64,000 bases of DNA, taken from contig JAIVFH010000048.1 of NCBI GenBank assembly GCA_025765595.1, positions 62,001 through 126,000 on the forward strand, read 5' to 3'. This DNA comes from Obelidium mucronatum. Taxonomy: Eukaryota; Chytridiomycota; Chytridiomycetes; Chytridiales; Chytriomycetaceae. Below, one piece after another: positions 1 to 9,760 of this stretch (positions within the stretch are counted from its first letter, which is position 1; each line of letters begins with the position of its first letter). The translations under genes were made by a program, and so were the position numbers. A model generated the notes under the pieces. It was given only the letters and a program-made list of their open reading frames with translations, was not told the origin of the DNA and did no database searches.

Positions 1-750
1 AACTTCACAGCCAAGTTTGAACTCTGTTCGATCCAATCCTTCAATGATTGTCTCCAGCAGATGGCGGTACCCTCTCAGTGGAATAACATTATCTCCATGA
101 AATCCTCCTTCGCCTGCGTATTCTCCGATACTGAGATCCTCTAGTGGCCCAGCTTCCACATTCTCCAAGTTCTTTGCGAAAAACAGCTTGATTTTGCAGG
201 AAGGACAGGACAATGGTTTACAAGGCGGACATGTCCCGAAGATGCACCTGTTCCATTCCTTGTCGTGATGCATGAAATGTGCCATAGACCCGCGTTTCCC
301 ATGCCTATAAGATTCCGTCATTCTCGCTGTGAGTTCAGACACAGCGTCAGAGCATTTCGCCACCACTTCTTGAGGAACCACGGAACCATCCGAATCATAA
401 ACGATTGTTTTTGAATGATCTGTTGGCTGTGAGATTTCTGGAATCAGGTGGAGGAGAGGATTCTTGTTTCCATCGATTCCATGAATCCACCTGGCGGGTA
501 AAAAAAGGGCTTGCATGGTTAATATTACTTTGATCTTCGGGTTATGACTTCTTCTTCTTAACTGGCAGCCAAGCTCTACTGCAACCCTGCCGTCGCCTGG
601 GTAAGTTGTTTTGATTCTCCCGCCAATTCTTTCTCGGGCTTCGACGACGAGCACTTGGATGCCCTTTTTATCGAGAACTTGAGCAGCTGCAATACCGGCC
701 ATACCGGCTCCGATTACAATGCAGTCGAAGACGGGTGAGTCGGGGTACAT
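1..750 (-). CDS. Flavin-containing amine oxidase, N-terminal part (runs off the left edge)
   Basis: Minus-strand gene starting at the ATG at 750; exon 1 is 563-750, a 72-nt GT-AG intron lies at 491-562, and exon 2 is open to base 1. The N-terminus has an FAD-binding Rossmann signature (VIGAGMAGIAAAQVL) followed by EARERIGGR, the usual second FAD-contact motif. Splicing joins VELGCQ to WIHGIDGN, matching the LGxxWIHG segment of polyamine/monoamine oxidases. About 225 residues are visible; the substrate-binding region and C-terminal FAD contact lie outside. Such enzymes oxidise amines or polyamines with FAD and O2. A cysteine-rich insert (CPPCKPLSCPSCK) near 190-250 is unusual. An LSD1-type demethylase cannot be excluded from this part alone. 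Confidence 0.85.
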   Translation of the reverse strand, partial: MYPDSPVFDCIVIGAGMAGIAAAQVLDKKGIQVLVVEARERIGGRIKTTYPGDGRVAVELGCQLRRRSHNPKIKVILTMQALFLPARWIHGIDGNKNPLLHLIPEISQPTDHSKTIVYDSDGSVVPQEVVAKCSDAVSELTARMTESYRHGKRGSMAHFMHHDKEWNRCIFGTCPPCKPLSCPSCKIKLFFAKNLENVEAGPLEDLSIGEYAGEGGFHGDNVIPLRGYRHLLETIIEGLDRTEFKLGCEV

Positions 751-1068
751 AATAAACACTTGTTAAAAAAAAGTATTTTCCGATTAAAAACAACAGCCAG
801 CCGTCAAATCAAAGATCTCAATAATGCAACTTCTTGAAAGGGTGAGGTTCTTCTGGTTGATTGAAAAAAAGGGGGTTTCTAATAATGATTGTTTAAAACC
901 AGACTGGCCAGATTGTGATTGGGATCACAGCCATCATGATGGTTGGCACTCGGTTTTCACCAGATTCGGTACATTATGCGATCGGAGCAGTTCTTGTTGT
1001 CATGTTCTGTTGTCTTTTATTATCCTTTCTACTTCTTGTACCATTCAATTCTGATGGAAAGCCCACAG
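751..1068. other. Spacer and unresolved 5' end of the PAP2-like gene
   Basis: Divergent upstream region between the amine oxidase (minus) and the PAP2-like gene (plus). A hydrophobic open stretch at about 914-1060 on the plus strand could be an upstream transmembrane exon of the PAP2-like gene, but I could not find a splice pair that keeps the frame, so it is left uncalled. Confidence 0.3.
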
Positions 1069-1623
1069 TCTGGCGAAATCACTGAAACGAGTTGTGCGCC
1101 AACCACGCCCAAATTCAGGACAAAAGGACTATGGAATGCCAAGCTCTCATTCGACTGCTATGTATGTAAATAGCAACAAACCGTTTTTTAAAAAAGCGTT
1201 ATTGAAATCTGGTGTCATAACAAAAAAAGCATGTATATGGCCTGTTATTCAATGCTTTGGGTCGCGGATGAGCTGGATCCCCCACTATCAAATTCTCCAT
1301 CATGGAGCATTCTTTCGCTACTTTATGATCACGCTCAATCAACGTTGCTAATCAACGGCGCGATTCTTGCCACATGTTTATTTGTCGCTGGCTCGCGGGT
1401 GCTTTTGGGTCACCACACGATGGAGCAGGTTCTTGTTGGACTTTTAATAGGGGTAGGATTTGGATGGTTTTGGCGCCGGCTATTGCGTGCGTCTTTTTTG
1501 GCTTTGGCGGCACCGTTTCTGACGCATGTGTCGGCGACGCGGCTTGGCGTCTTTTCTGCATGTTGTTTTCTTTTGTTGTTTGTTTTTGTTGTTTGTTTTG
1601 CGCGGGAGAAGAGGCTTGTTTGA
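1069..1623 (+). CDS. PAP2-superfamily phosphatase, dolichyl-diphosphatase-like (copy 1, 5' end unresolved)
   Basis: Two exons are clear: about 1069-1161 and 1230-1623, separated by a 68-nt intron with a GTATGT donor. The first encodes KRVVRQPRPN then YGMPSSHSTA, the phosphatase motifs 1 (KxxxxxxRP) and 2 (PSSH). The second encodes SRVLLGHHTMEQVLVG, motif 3 (SRxxxxxH). Several hydrophobic segments predict an ER polytopic protein. In the DOLPP1/CAX4 family these residues hydrolyse dolichyl diphosphate on the lumenal side for N-glycosylation. The acceptor at 1068 is plausible but the start exon is not identified. The 3' part from 1129 is duplicated at 12776. A generic PAP2 lipid phosphatase is the alternative. 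Confidence 0.6.
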
Positions 1624-1915
1624 AACTTTAATACAGGGACTAACTCGTTCGCTGTTGTCAGGTTGACTCTTTTGGTATTATAACTGTTGTACACATACCA
1701 GGTTCCCTGATTATGATGATTACGAAGAGTTTGTGTGTGACACCTAAAATTCTCGCAACGCGACTTGGAACTCGGCGGTCTTCCAAGTGAGTATTTTGAA
1801 GACGGAGGCAGCCAGGCTGTTTTCATTCATGTTGGTGCTCGTGGTGGCCGCGATTGGCCGATTGGCCGTATATTCCAATTTGTTTTTTTCAAAAAAACAA
1901 AAAATTGCAGTTTTG

Positions 1916-4437
1916 ATGCATTCCTCCAAACCCAAAGGCAACGCTAAGAGGCCTGGTACTGCGCGAGCCCCATCGATTCCTGGTGGAACCACTGCATCTT
2001 CTGAGAGGTAGTTATCCAGTGGCAGTGCCTGTTGAAACCGAGCCTAAAATTCTGAAACAGAAGCGACAAGCAAAAGATTTCGACAGGGATAGCAACCAGC
2101 GGGCTTCACAAATACTCTTCTGATAAAGCAACGCATGTCAGATTTCCGGAAAGCGAAGAGGAAGATGTGGAGGAGGTGGTTGAGAAAGCGATATCCTTGA
2201 AGAGGCCTGTCACCAGTTCCCAGGATACATCAGCCAAGAAGCGACGAATGTCTTTGCGACACATTAACTTGAGCCATAACGGCATACAGGCTCAAGTTAA
2301 TATCACAGGCTTGACTTGTATGACCGATCTTCAGACAAAGGCTAAATTCTTGTTTCCGATCAATACAAGTCCCGTTTTCATCCAGTTTCAAACAGACAGC
2401 AACGTGAACGCTACATGGTCTGAACTTTTGAATCTTCCAATCGAATACTCGGAAGTAGGTGGCAACGTCGTTGTCATTCATCTTGATGTCCCCACCATCA
2501 CAACCACTGCCCCGATCGAGCAATCAGCAAATGGAAGCTTGAAGACAAAGAAGCGCAATTTGAATAATGGCGGACTTAGAGATTATTTGGCTCTCGGCTT
2601 TGCGTTGAAGAATGATCGTGCTGTATTAGCCATTGTCGATTGTCTTCAAACCATGGTTACCAGGAAAAACAGGGATGAAGTCCCGTTTGTGCTCTTGGAA
2701 AGCTCCTCGGGCCTTGGAAAAACTCAAACGTCATTTGCTTTAATTCATGCTTTGTCTGTCGATATCCAAGTTTTCTACTTGCTGTACTCAGTGGTGAACT
2801 CCGCTACTCAACCTGTCTATAAGAGCTTTCTTCGAATATCAAACTTTTTTGGTAAATGTGTTGAAATGGACTCTTCTCACTATGTCAGAGGGTCTCCTGG
2901 CTGCCTCTACCTGATTGATGAACAGCTATACGTATTTGGGTTCATTAAGTTATTGCTGGAACAATTCAAGAAAAGCAATGCATTGGAAGTAGTTGAAGGA
3001 ACATTTGTCGCTGAGAAAATATCTGGTAAAAAGTTGCGCAAATATATCAAGTCGAAATATCCGTCAAGCTACCTCCGTCCTACATTTATCATCGACGAGT
3101 GCAATATGGATAAGGGGCAAATTGAGAAGTTTCGATTTGTTCGAAACACATTTCGGTGTTTAGGAGTGTGTTTGGTGATGTTGGGAACCGACAGTCAAGC
3201 GGCTCAATTAGGCGATTCAATGGGATCGGCGAGTCGACGTGGCGATGCTTTTGTGTGGTGTCACATATTCAACAAACTTCCTCGCCTCCATTTGCCGTCT
3301 CTAGAGCTCCCCCAAAACTTGCCACAGAACATTCGTTCAGTGATAACAAAATCTCGTCCTTGGTTTGCCCATCTTGGTGCCACTTACTGGAGATGCTCAG
3401 AGAATCCATCTTTGGACGGAATGATGACTTTTGTCTATCATAAGATTGTAGGCCAAAAGAATATCTTTGAGACTGAGTTTGGAAGGCTTGGGCAAGTCCA
3501 CTTGGTGCACAATACGTCATATGTCGCTGAAAACTCCTCTTCGTTAATACACGAGCATTTTGGTCAACTTGATGGAATACCGAATTTCACGCTTAATAGT
3601 TGGTTGCATATTGAAGGAACTGGAAGAAAATGGGTCCCCAAAGCTGTTTTCCCAACGGTCGAGAAAGATCCTCTCCTGTTTTTGAGTTTGCTTGGCCCGC
3701 AATCTTGCCCTGCATTTGCGATTGACGGGCTTCAAGTTCCATTCGCCTTCTTTCTTCAAGAGCAAGAAAACAGTGTGAAGGCCAGGAAATTCTCGATTAA
3801 TTATCAGAACTCTGTTCAACGTTCGAACGATGGAATGCAGTTTGAAGCATTGCTATGTGCGTGTATATGTGTTGCCTCTCATTGTCAGGGTGTACGCGGT
3901 GCCAGAGTTGATCTATTTCTTCAAGACCTTGTCTACAACCTCCAACGCATCCCGCAGCCAACTGATCTTTTTTCTCCTGATCTATCCCGTTTCCCTCTAT
4001 TGGCGCTTGAGGGATTTGTAATCCCATTTCTTTCACCGCCAAACCAACAGTGGCCTTCTTTTGTCGAGTCATGTGGTAACTTTGGCAATCTCAAGAGAGC
4101 GAGAAACGCGGATAAGGTTGATATTTTGACATCCTGTGGTCTTTCTGCAGAAGTCAAGGATTGGAGTAGCCCTCTGCCAAGCGAAGACCTGACGAATATC
4201 ATTGTACGAACGCCAATTGATTCAAAACTACATATTGTCCTTGTGAGAAAACTTCAGGAGGCGTATTACACCACAGGAAAAAGTTTCTCGGAAGCTGTTG
4301 GAACTGAGCTTTCGAACCGATTTGCTGTGTGTAAAGTGAATCTTGCTGACCTTGTGCCTGCCATTCATACCATGAATGGGATTCCTATTTCGAATTCCCC
4401 TTCTGGCGTGATTTTATTCATTGTGTGTCCTGAATAA
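1916..4437 (+). CDS. Crinkler-type effector: P-loop NTPase plus PD-(D/E)xK nuclease-like domain (copy 1)
   Basis: Modelled as exons 1916-2007 and 2061-4437 (53-nt intron, phase 2), 822 aa. The long second exon lacks an ATG at its 5' end, which supports the upstream exon. Order of parts: basic/acidic low-complexity N-terminus with a nuclear-localisation-like KKRR (about residue 90); a beta-rich header-like stretch (about 95-175); an NTPase with Walker A SSGLGKT (about 246-252), Walker B FIIDE (D376, E377) and a sensor-like LGTDSQ; and a C-terminal domain with D715/D718 and E728-V-K730, matching the D...ExK pattern of restriction-endonuclease-fold nucleases. This is the layout described for Crinkler (CR) effectors of oomycetes and chytrids. 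The header is divergent, no LFLAK motif is visible and no signal peptide is seen. Effector or selfish-element origin is inferred from family knowledge. Confidence 0.75.
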
Positions 4438-4674
4438 AGGCGTTCAGTTTGAAAATAAATTACTACGGATTATGCAATGCTTTCGCAATTGTTTGCCGAG
4501 CTGGAATTACTTGCATACACATTTCAGTTCATGGAATGGAAAATTCTTGTGAATTGTCGCTGGCTCAAAGGCGCCAATTGGAGCAGGTTAGTAATTGGGG
4601 TCATAACAAGGGTTGTTTCGACGGCTTGCTTTTGCTCACGACTTTCGGAAGCCAACTGCACCTTTATTACCATT

Positions 4675-5499
4675 TCATCGTTGATTCTGGAATAGCCACT
4701 TTTCCAAACCAGCGTCATCTCCTTCCGTAGCCATTGGAGCATCTTGCCAGTTCAACGGCATTTTCTCCTTGACATTTTCTGGCGCCATCTGAGGCCAATA
4801 CTTTCGAATAGCCCCCAAAACCCCTTCAGCCAGTTTGGCATTCCCCTCTTTCCCCAAATGCAACTTATCATCCCAAAACAAGTACTCCAACGAACTAGGC
4901 TCAAACCCTGGCTGCTCATACTCTTTTCCAGGCACAAACAGCTCCCACGTATCCAAAACACGTACCCCAACGTCCACATTGCTCAGACTCATTGCAAAGT
5001 CCAAACAAGCATCCCGATACTTCTTGACGCTTTCGAATTCATACTCAACCCAAGGAAGCACCCACCCCGCCAACGGCGGCGGCGTGATGATCAATACTTT
5101 CGCCTCTGGAGCTTCCGCCTTCAACGTCTTCACAAGGGCATCCAAATTCGCCACATACATATCCAGCGGTACGTGTTGTCTTGATTTGCCCTGGATAGTC
5201 GAATCGTTTGTTCCAATTAGAAGGGTGATGAGTTTGGGGTGTTTGACTGAGTTTCGAATTAACGGTGCAATCGCTGGGAGTAGCCAGTAGCTTGTGTATG
5301 CGCTGAACCCGCTTGTGATTATTTGCATTTTGCGAGAGTATTGGTGGGCTAGGGTGAGGCCCCATCCATCGGGATATTGAGAAAGCTAAAAAAAAGTGTT
5401 GTAAGTGGTACTGGCTTTAAAGTAAGGCAAAAAACAGGAAGATACCTCAGTTAATGAGTCTCCAATGAGTAAGATTTCGTCATAACTGAAATCAGCCAT
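4675..5499 (-). CDS. IAH1: SGNH-hydrolase, isoamyl-acetate-hydrolysing esterase family (copy 1)
   Basis: Exons 5446-5499 and 4675-5385 with a 60-nt intron; 254 aa from the ATG at 5499. The first exon carries block I with the nucleophile (IGDSLTE, Ser15). Block III is GTNDS, and block V is DDKLHLG (Asp/His of the triad). Length and motifs match the IAH1 esterases, which hydrolyse short-chain acetate esters; no signal peptide, so probably cytosolic. It is part of the tandem duplicated unit, convergent with the Crinkler-like gene. It differs from copy 2 at only three residues in exon 2. Confidence 0.85.
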
Positions 5500-5540
5500 C
5501 GTTGGTGTTTTTTTAAATAATTTTTCATGCTATTTTTGTG

Positions 5541-5545
5541 AACAT
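5541..5545. repeat. Target-site duplication, left (AACAT)
   Basis: AACAT directly before the left LTR equals AACAT at 11906-11910 directly after the right LTR. The matching unoccupied sequence in the second duplicon (GTGAACATCGCTC near 17187-17200) has a single AACAT, so this is a clean 5-bp duplication made by integrase. Confidence 0.95.
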
Positions 5546-5752
5546 TGGGGTGTCTGTTATTGTATGGAGGAGGAGTGAGGGGAGTGAACGATGACGTCCT
5601 TTGGAACTTTGGGAATTTTATTGTTGATTACACACAATGCTAATTAATAAATATAACAGACAAATAGAATAACAAATATAACTAGATGATAGCGGGAATA
5701 AATAGATGGATAAGTAGTGTCAGTAATAAAGGTGGTAATGAGGGATACGACA
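5546..5752 (-). repeat. 3' LTR of the chromovirus
   Basis: 207 bp, TG...CA termini, near-identical to 11699-11905. In element orientation this is downstream of pol and follows the polypurine tract. It is AT-rich with AATAAA-like sites suitable for transcript 3' ends. Confidence 0.95.
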
Positions 5753-5764
5753 TCACCCCCCCAG
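5753..5764 (-). other. Polypurine tract of the retrotransposon
   Basis: Reading the minus strand, a run of seven G followed by TGA abuts the first base of the 3' LTR. This position and composition are those of the plus-strand primer of LTR retroelements. Confidence 0.8.
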
Positions 5765-8048
5765 ATTGTGAGTTGAGAGTTAAGTTGTTGGGAATTAAAT
5801 AGTAGGGGATTTTCGTTTGCGTTTGGTGAGGTCTGTTTTGTGAAAGTCGCTGATGATTGTTGTGTTTTGGAAGTGGGAGTGTGGTACCCACTCGTTGTAG
5901 GAGTCGTCGAAGTTCTTCCAAGAGACTAGGTATTCCTTTTCCTGCGTTGGGCTTGTCCTAAATGCGTGGATTTTGGAGACTTCGGCTGTGGGTAGGAATG
6001 TAGTGTGTGCAGGAGATTAGCTTTAATTGATGTGGTGCGTAGTTGCAGCTGAGTGGTGATCCGTCTGCGTCCAGTAGCTGATAAGTGGCGTTGCGTGTTC
6101 GCTTGATCACTCTGTATGGCCCTTCGTAACGCGGTTCGGTTTTGCTTTCGCGGACGTCGGGTTTCGCCATAACGTAGGAGTTCAGAGGGAATAATTCGTC
6201 TTTCACGTTGAACTTTTTGTTGTATTTCTCTCGCATGATGGCTTGGTAGCGGCGGGTTGTGGCAGCAATCTCCGGGTAGACAAGGTCGTGCATGTGGTCA
6301 CAACGTGCTTGAAGTTCTTCGAGTGATAGGTTTCTTTGTTGATCGAATGAGTAGTCTGTGAATGTGTTTGCTGTCCTTGCGAAACATTAGACTAAAAGGG
6401 CTAGATTTATGTGTGCGTGATATGTTTAGGTTAATAAATAGTTGTGACCATGGAACTAATTTATCCCAATGCGTGAGGTCGTCGTCGAGGAGTTTCAGCA
6501 ACGTCTGTTTTGCGGTTTTAACGTGGTTCTCTGCCAGACCGTTGGATTGAGGGTTGTATGGTGTAGTGAGGCGGTGGGTTGTTTTTGAGTGGGCGAGGAG
6601 TTCTCGGACTAGGTTGTTTACGAATTCTTTGCCGTTGTCGCTTTGGATGATGCGGGGGAATCCGAAGTCTGTAAAGATTTGTAGTAGAGTTGTTGCTAGT
6701 TCTTGTTGCGTTTTAGTTTTAAGTGGACGGAGGAGTGTAAATTTGGTGGCTACGTCCACAAATACTAGGATGAAGTTGAATCCGTCGGCGGAAGTTGTTG
6801 ATATGGTGGCGAGATCTGATGGCAACGTGGTCTAGGGGTAGTTCGGCATGGATGGATGTCATGGGGTGGAAGCCTCGGCGCGCTATGTTCCACTTTTGGC
6901 ATTCGGGGCATGCTTTGACGTGTTCCAGTGCATCGTGTTTCATAGCAGGCCATGTCTTGTTTGCTCTCCAAAGCTGACGTACGATTGAGTCGGCTCCAAA
7001 GTGTCCCATGCTGTGAATTGTTTCCAAGAGGCCTGGGCGTTCAGTTATCGGGGACTGTTTCGCGAAGGGTGGGGTCAGATACGCTCATTGTCTTTTGCGC
7101 CAGGTTGATCACGTCTTGTGTTGCAGAGGATTTTGTGACGTCCATGAAGGATAGGATGTCGCCGTATACCATTGGTTCATAGGATGGTGATGATGGTTTG
7201 GACCGGCATGTTGGTATGGCGGTCTCGTAGGTGTGGACGATGCGGCTGAGGGCGTCTGGTAGTTTGTTTTGGATGCCGGGTAGGTGGGTGATTGTGAAGT
7301 TGTACGAGAGCAGTTTTTCAATCCATCCTTGTAGCAATACGTTGAGTTCGACGGAGGTGAACAGGTACGTGAGGGCTTTGTGGTCGGTTTCGAGTACGAA
7401 GTGTTCGCCAAAGAGGTACGGGTGGAACTTGTCGAGTGCGTAGATGATCCCGAGAAGCTCCTTGTGGGTGGCAGAGTAGTTTCGTTGGTGTATGGAAAAC
7501 GATTTGGCTGCGAATTGGATGTATTTACGGGATCCGTTGTCATCGAGCTGGTACAGCATGGCTCCGATCCCGAAGTTTGAAGCGTCGGTGGCAACATAGA
7601 ACTTGCGGTTGAAGTCGGGTGTTGCCAAGATTGGTGCGTTTATGGCAGCGTCAGTCAGAGCTTTAAGGGAGGCTTCATGTTCATCTGTCCATATCGCTTC
7701 CAAATTTGTAGCGGCACGTATTGATTCCAATGGGGCCGCAAGGGTGGAGTATAATGGAATGCTGTCCCGGAGGTAATTCATGAAGCCCAACATATGTGCG
7801 ACAGAGGTGTAGTCTTTTGATTGTCTTGGAGTTTTCCATTTGCTGATGGCAAGGTATCGGTCCGGGTCAATCTTGATACCTTCTGCGCTTTTCAAGAATC
7901 CTAGCAGTTTGACTTCTCGATGTCCTAGTGAGTTTTTAGACTGTTTAATGCGAAGTTTTGCGGCCGTCAGGGTTTTGAGAACTGATATCACGTGTTGGGT
8001 GTGGGATTCCCACGATGAGGAGTGGATGAAGAGATCGTCGATGTAAAT

Positions 8049-8105
8049 CTTTTGATTTTTGGAGTTAGAGCGAAGTTTAGGTTTAATATAAAGAAAGAGT
8101 TTTAC
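8049..8105 (-). other. 57-nt intron-like insert immediately before the RT YIDD motif
   Basis: On the minus strand the segment begins GTAAAA, contains CTCTAAC as a branch-point-like motif and ends AAAAG, typical of this genome's introns. It is 57 nt (19 codons), so the frame stays open without splicing, but its 19 residues separate FVK from IYIDDLF, a place where the RT family has no insertion. Removing it gives the normal spacing. Confidence 0.7.
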
Positions 8106-8710
8106 CTTGACAAATTTGTCTTTGATGAAAAGTTTTTCCATCAGCTCTTGGAATTGGACTGGTACGTTTTTGAGTCCAAATGGTGGGGCGTTGAATACGT
8201 ATCGCTGGCCGTTCCAGCAGAAGGAGGTGAGGTGACGGTGCTCCGGGGCAAGGATGTATTGGTGGTAGGCTCCGTCTAGGTCCATGGTAGAGAAGATGCT
8301 GGAGTCTGTGACTTCTTCTAGAATGTCGCGGGCGCCTGGGTAGATTCGTTTGTAGTCTTTCGTATTATTGTTGACGGCTCTAATGTCGACGCAGACTCGG
8401 TACTTGGTGATTTCGCCGTTTACTATGCGTGGAGGGCAAATGAGCGGGCTGTTGTATGAGCTTGTGCCGGGGGCTAGTGACACTATTCCGTCTTTTAGCC
8501 AGTTGGATATCTGTTCTGTGACGATGGCGTGCTTTTTGAATGGCAGGCGGTACTGTTTGATGTAGGTCGGTTCGGCACCGTCGATGAGGTCAATGGTGAT
8601 TACATCATCAGGGTGATCGGATTTAGAGAGTGCTGCGTTGGCGTCCAAGTGTGGTTGCACGGCTTTTAGGAAGCGTTCTCTTGCCAGGGAGTCATCTTCT
8701 TGTAGAGGTC

Positions 8711-8775
8711 CTGTAGGCGGAGGTTTCTGGTTTTAGTTTTGTATATAGTGTGTGTTTTGGAGGAATTTTGTTTAC
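8711..8775 (-). other. 65-nt intron-like insert between protease and RT
   Basis: Begins GTAAAC, ends CTACAG, has ACTAAAA as a candidate branch point. Removal carries the frame of the linker (ending KFPN) into the frame of the RT open reading frame; without removal the linker frame ends at a stop at 8666. Confidence 0.55.
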
Positions 8776-8953
8776 CGTTGGGGAATTTGACCGCTGGTTC
8801 GGGTTTTGTTTCGAATTCCTCAGGGGCGACAGGGTAGAGCAAATGTTTGTAGACCTGTGCTTCCGACGCCGAGGTTTGGTAGCACGTCTTGGCCAAGCGT
8901 TACAATTTCTTTCGGGTTGTCCTTCAGCATGACGGCAGCAACGATGTGGGTTC

Positions 8954-8997
8954 CTTTTGTCCGTTTAGTGTCGCAATTTATTGGCAGTTAGAGTTAC
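8954..8997 (-). other. 44-nt intron-like insert in the protease region
   Basis: Begins GTAACT, ends AAAAG, with CACTAAAC near the 3' end. It contains the in-frame TAA that otherwise ends the protease frame. Downstream, the joined frame gives EIVTLGQDVLPNLGV, which resembles the ILGxDxL segment of retropepsins. Confidence 0.5.
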
Positions 8998-9382
8998 CTT
9001 GGTAAGTGGTGAAGACGACTGGTTTTGAGACTTCGACGTTTTCCCAAACGGGCTTGCAGTCGTAACCTTCAACGAGAACTTTGACGGAGTGGCTAGTTTC
9101 GATACCCACGGCTTTGGCCCACTTGGCGTCGATGGAAGTACACATGGCGCCTGGATCGACTAGGCACCAACGTTCTGTTCCGTTGACGAGGATGTTTGTT
9201 CTCATCAGTTGGCCTGGATTCAGCGTCATGTAGGCGGTGGTGGCTTGGAGTAGTTCTGTTGCGCGGGCCTTGATGGCAGCGTTGTAGGTGTCATAGTCAG
9301 TCTTGTTGGTACTGGTGGGTAAGACGGGGGGTGGTTGGCTCAAAAAGTTGAGGTTGGGGGAAAATTTTGGGGATTGTGTCAT

Positions 9383-9760
9383 TTTGTTTCGGGCTTGTGC
9401 GTTGAAAATTTTGCTTGTTAGTGTCTTCTGGCTAAGCGTTGCGTGCTTGGGCAAATTTGTTGTCTTTTTGGAGGGGGAATAGCTTTGTATTTATGTGAAT
9501 TTGGGTGGCTTATTGAAGTCGTTTTATTTTGGTGTTTAGTTTTTATTTCGTTGTTTCGGATTTGAAATGAGTCTTATTGTTTTATTCTGGTATTTTAGAT
9601 AACTACGATAATGCTGCGTTGGATAAATGTTTATTGTGGTAGATGATTTGACACTTAGCGGAAAAAAAATAAGGGCTCAATCGTAAGTCATTTGATAAAG
9701 ACCGGAAAAAAATTTCAAGTAAAAAAAAAATTTGGAAGCAAAGACACTCAAGAGTCGACG
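9383..9760 (-). other. Untranslated gag-pol spacer
   Basis: About 380 nt between the gag stop and the first pol ATG, AT-rich and with several AATAAA on the minus strand. No frame crosses it, so ordinary readthrough or -1/+1 frameshifting cannot make a Gag-Pol fusion here. Confidence 0.6.

Larger units (their letters stand above)
5795..9382 (-). pseudogene. pol: pol of the chromovirus, interrupted by frameshifts and intron-like inserts
   Basis: Starts at the ATG at 9382, about 380 nt after the gag stop. Protease (about 9250-8870) has LVDPGA where D[ST]GA is usual. Reverse transcriptase and RNase H (8660-7041) include the catalytic YIDD box at about 8045, and RNase H residues in ATDASN and TDHKAL. 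Integrase begins with an HHCC zinc region (about 7020-6890), continues in another frame with FVDVAT, SDNGKEF and the catalytic-core E, then a GPY/F module and a chromodomain with EYLVSW and NEWVP near 5900-5860. Breaks: intron-like inserts at 8954-8997, 8711-8775 and 8049-8105; single-base frame changes near 8860, 6815, 6385 and 6015. The stop is at 5795. Confidence 0.85.

Noticed and set aside
1374..1826. Overlapping open frames on both strands around the PAP2 3' end
   Set aside because: Shadows of the PAP2 motif-3 exon and the following untranslated region; duplicated at 13021-13473 only because the whole segment is duplicated.
5045..5365. Additional gene on the minus strand overlapping the esterase
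   Set aside because: It is the +1 frame of exon 2 of the SGNH esterase and starts within it; the first real residues (SQYPDGWG) belong to the esterase after splicing.
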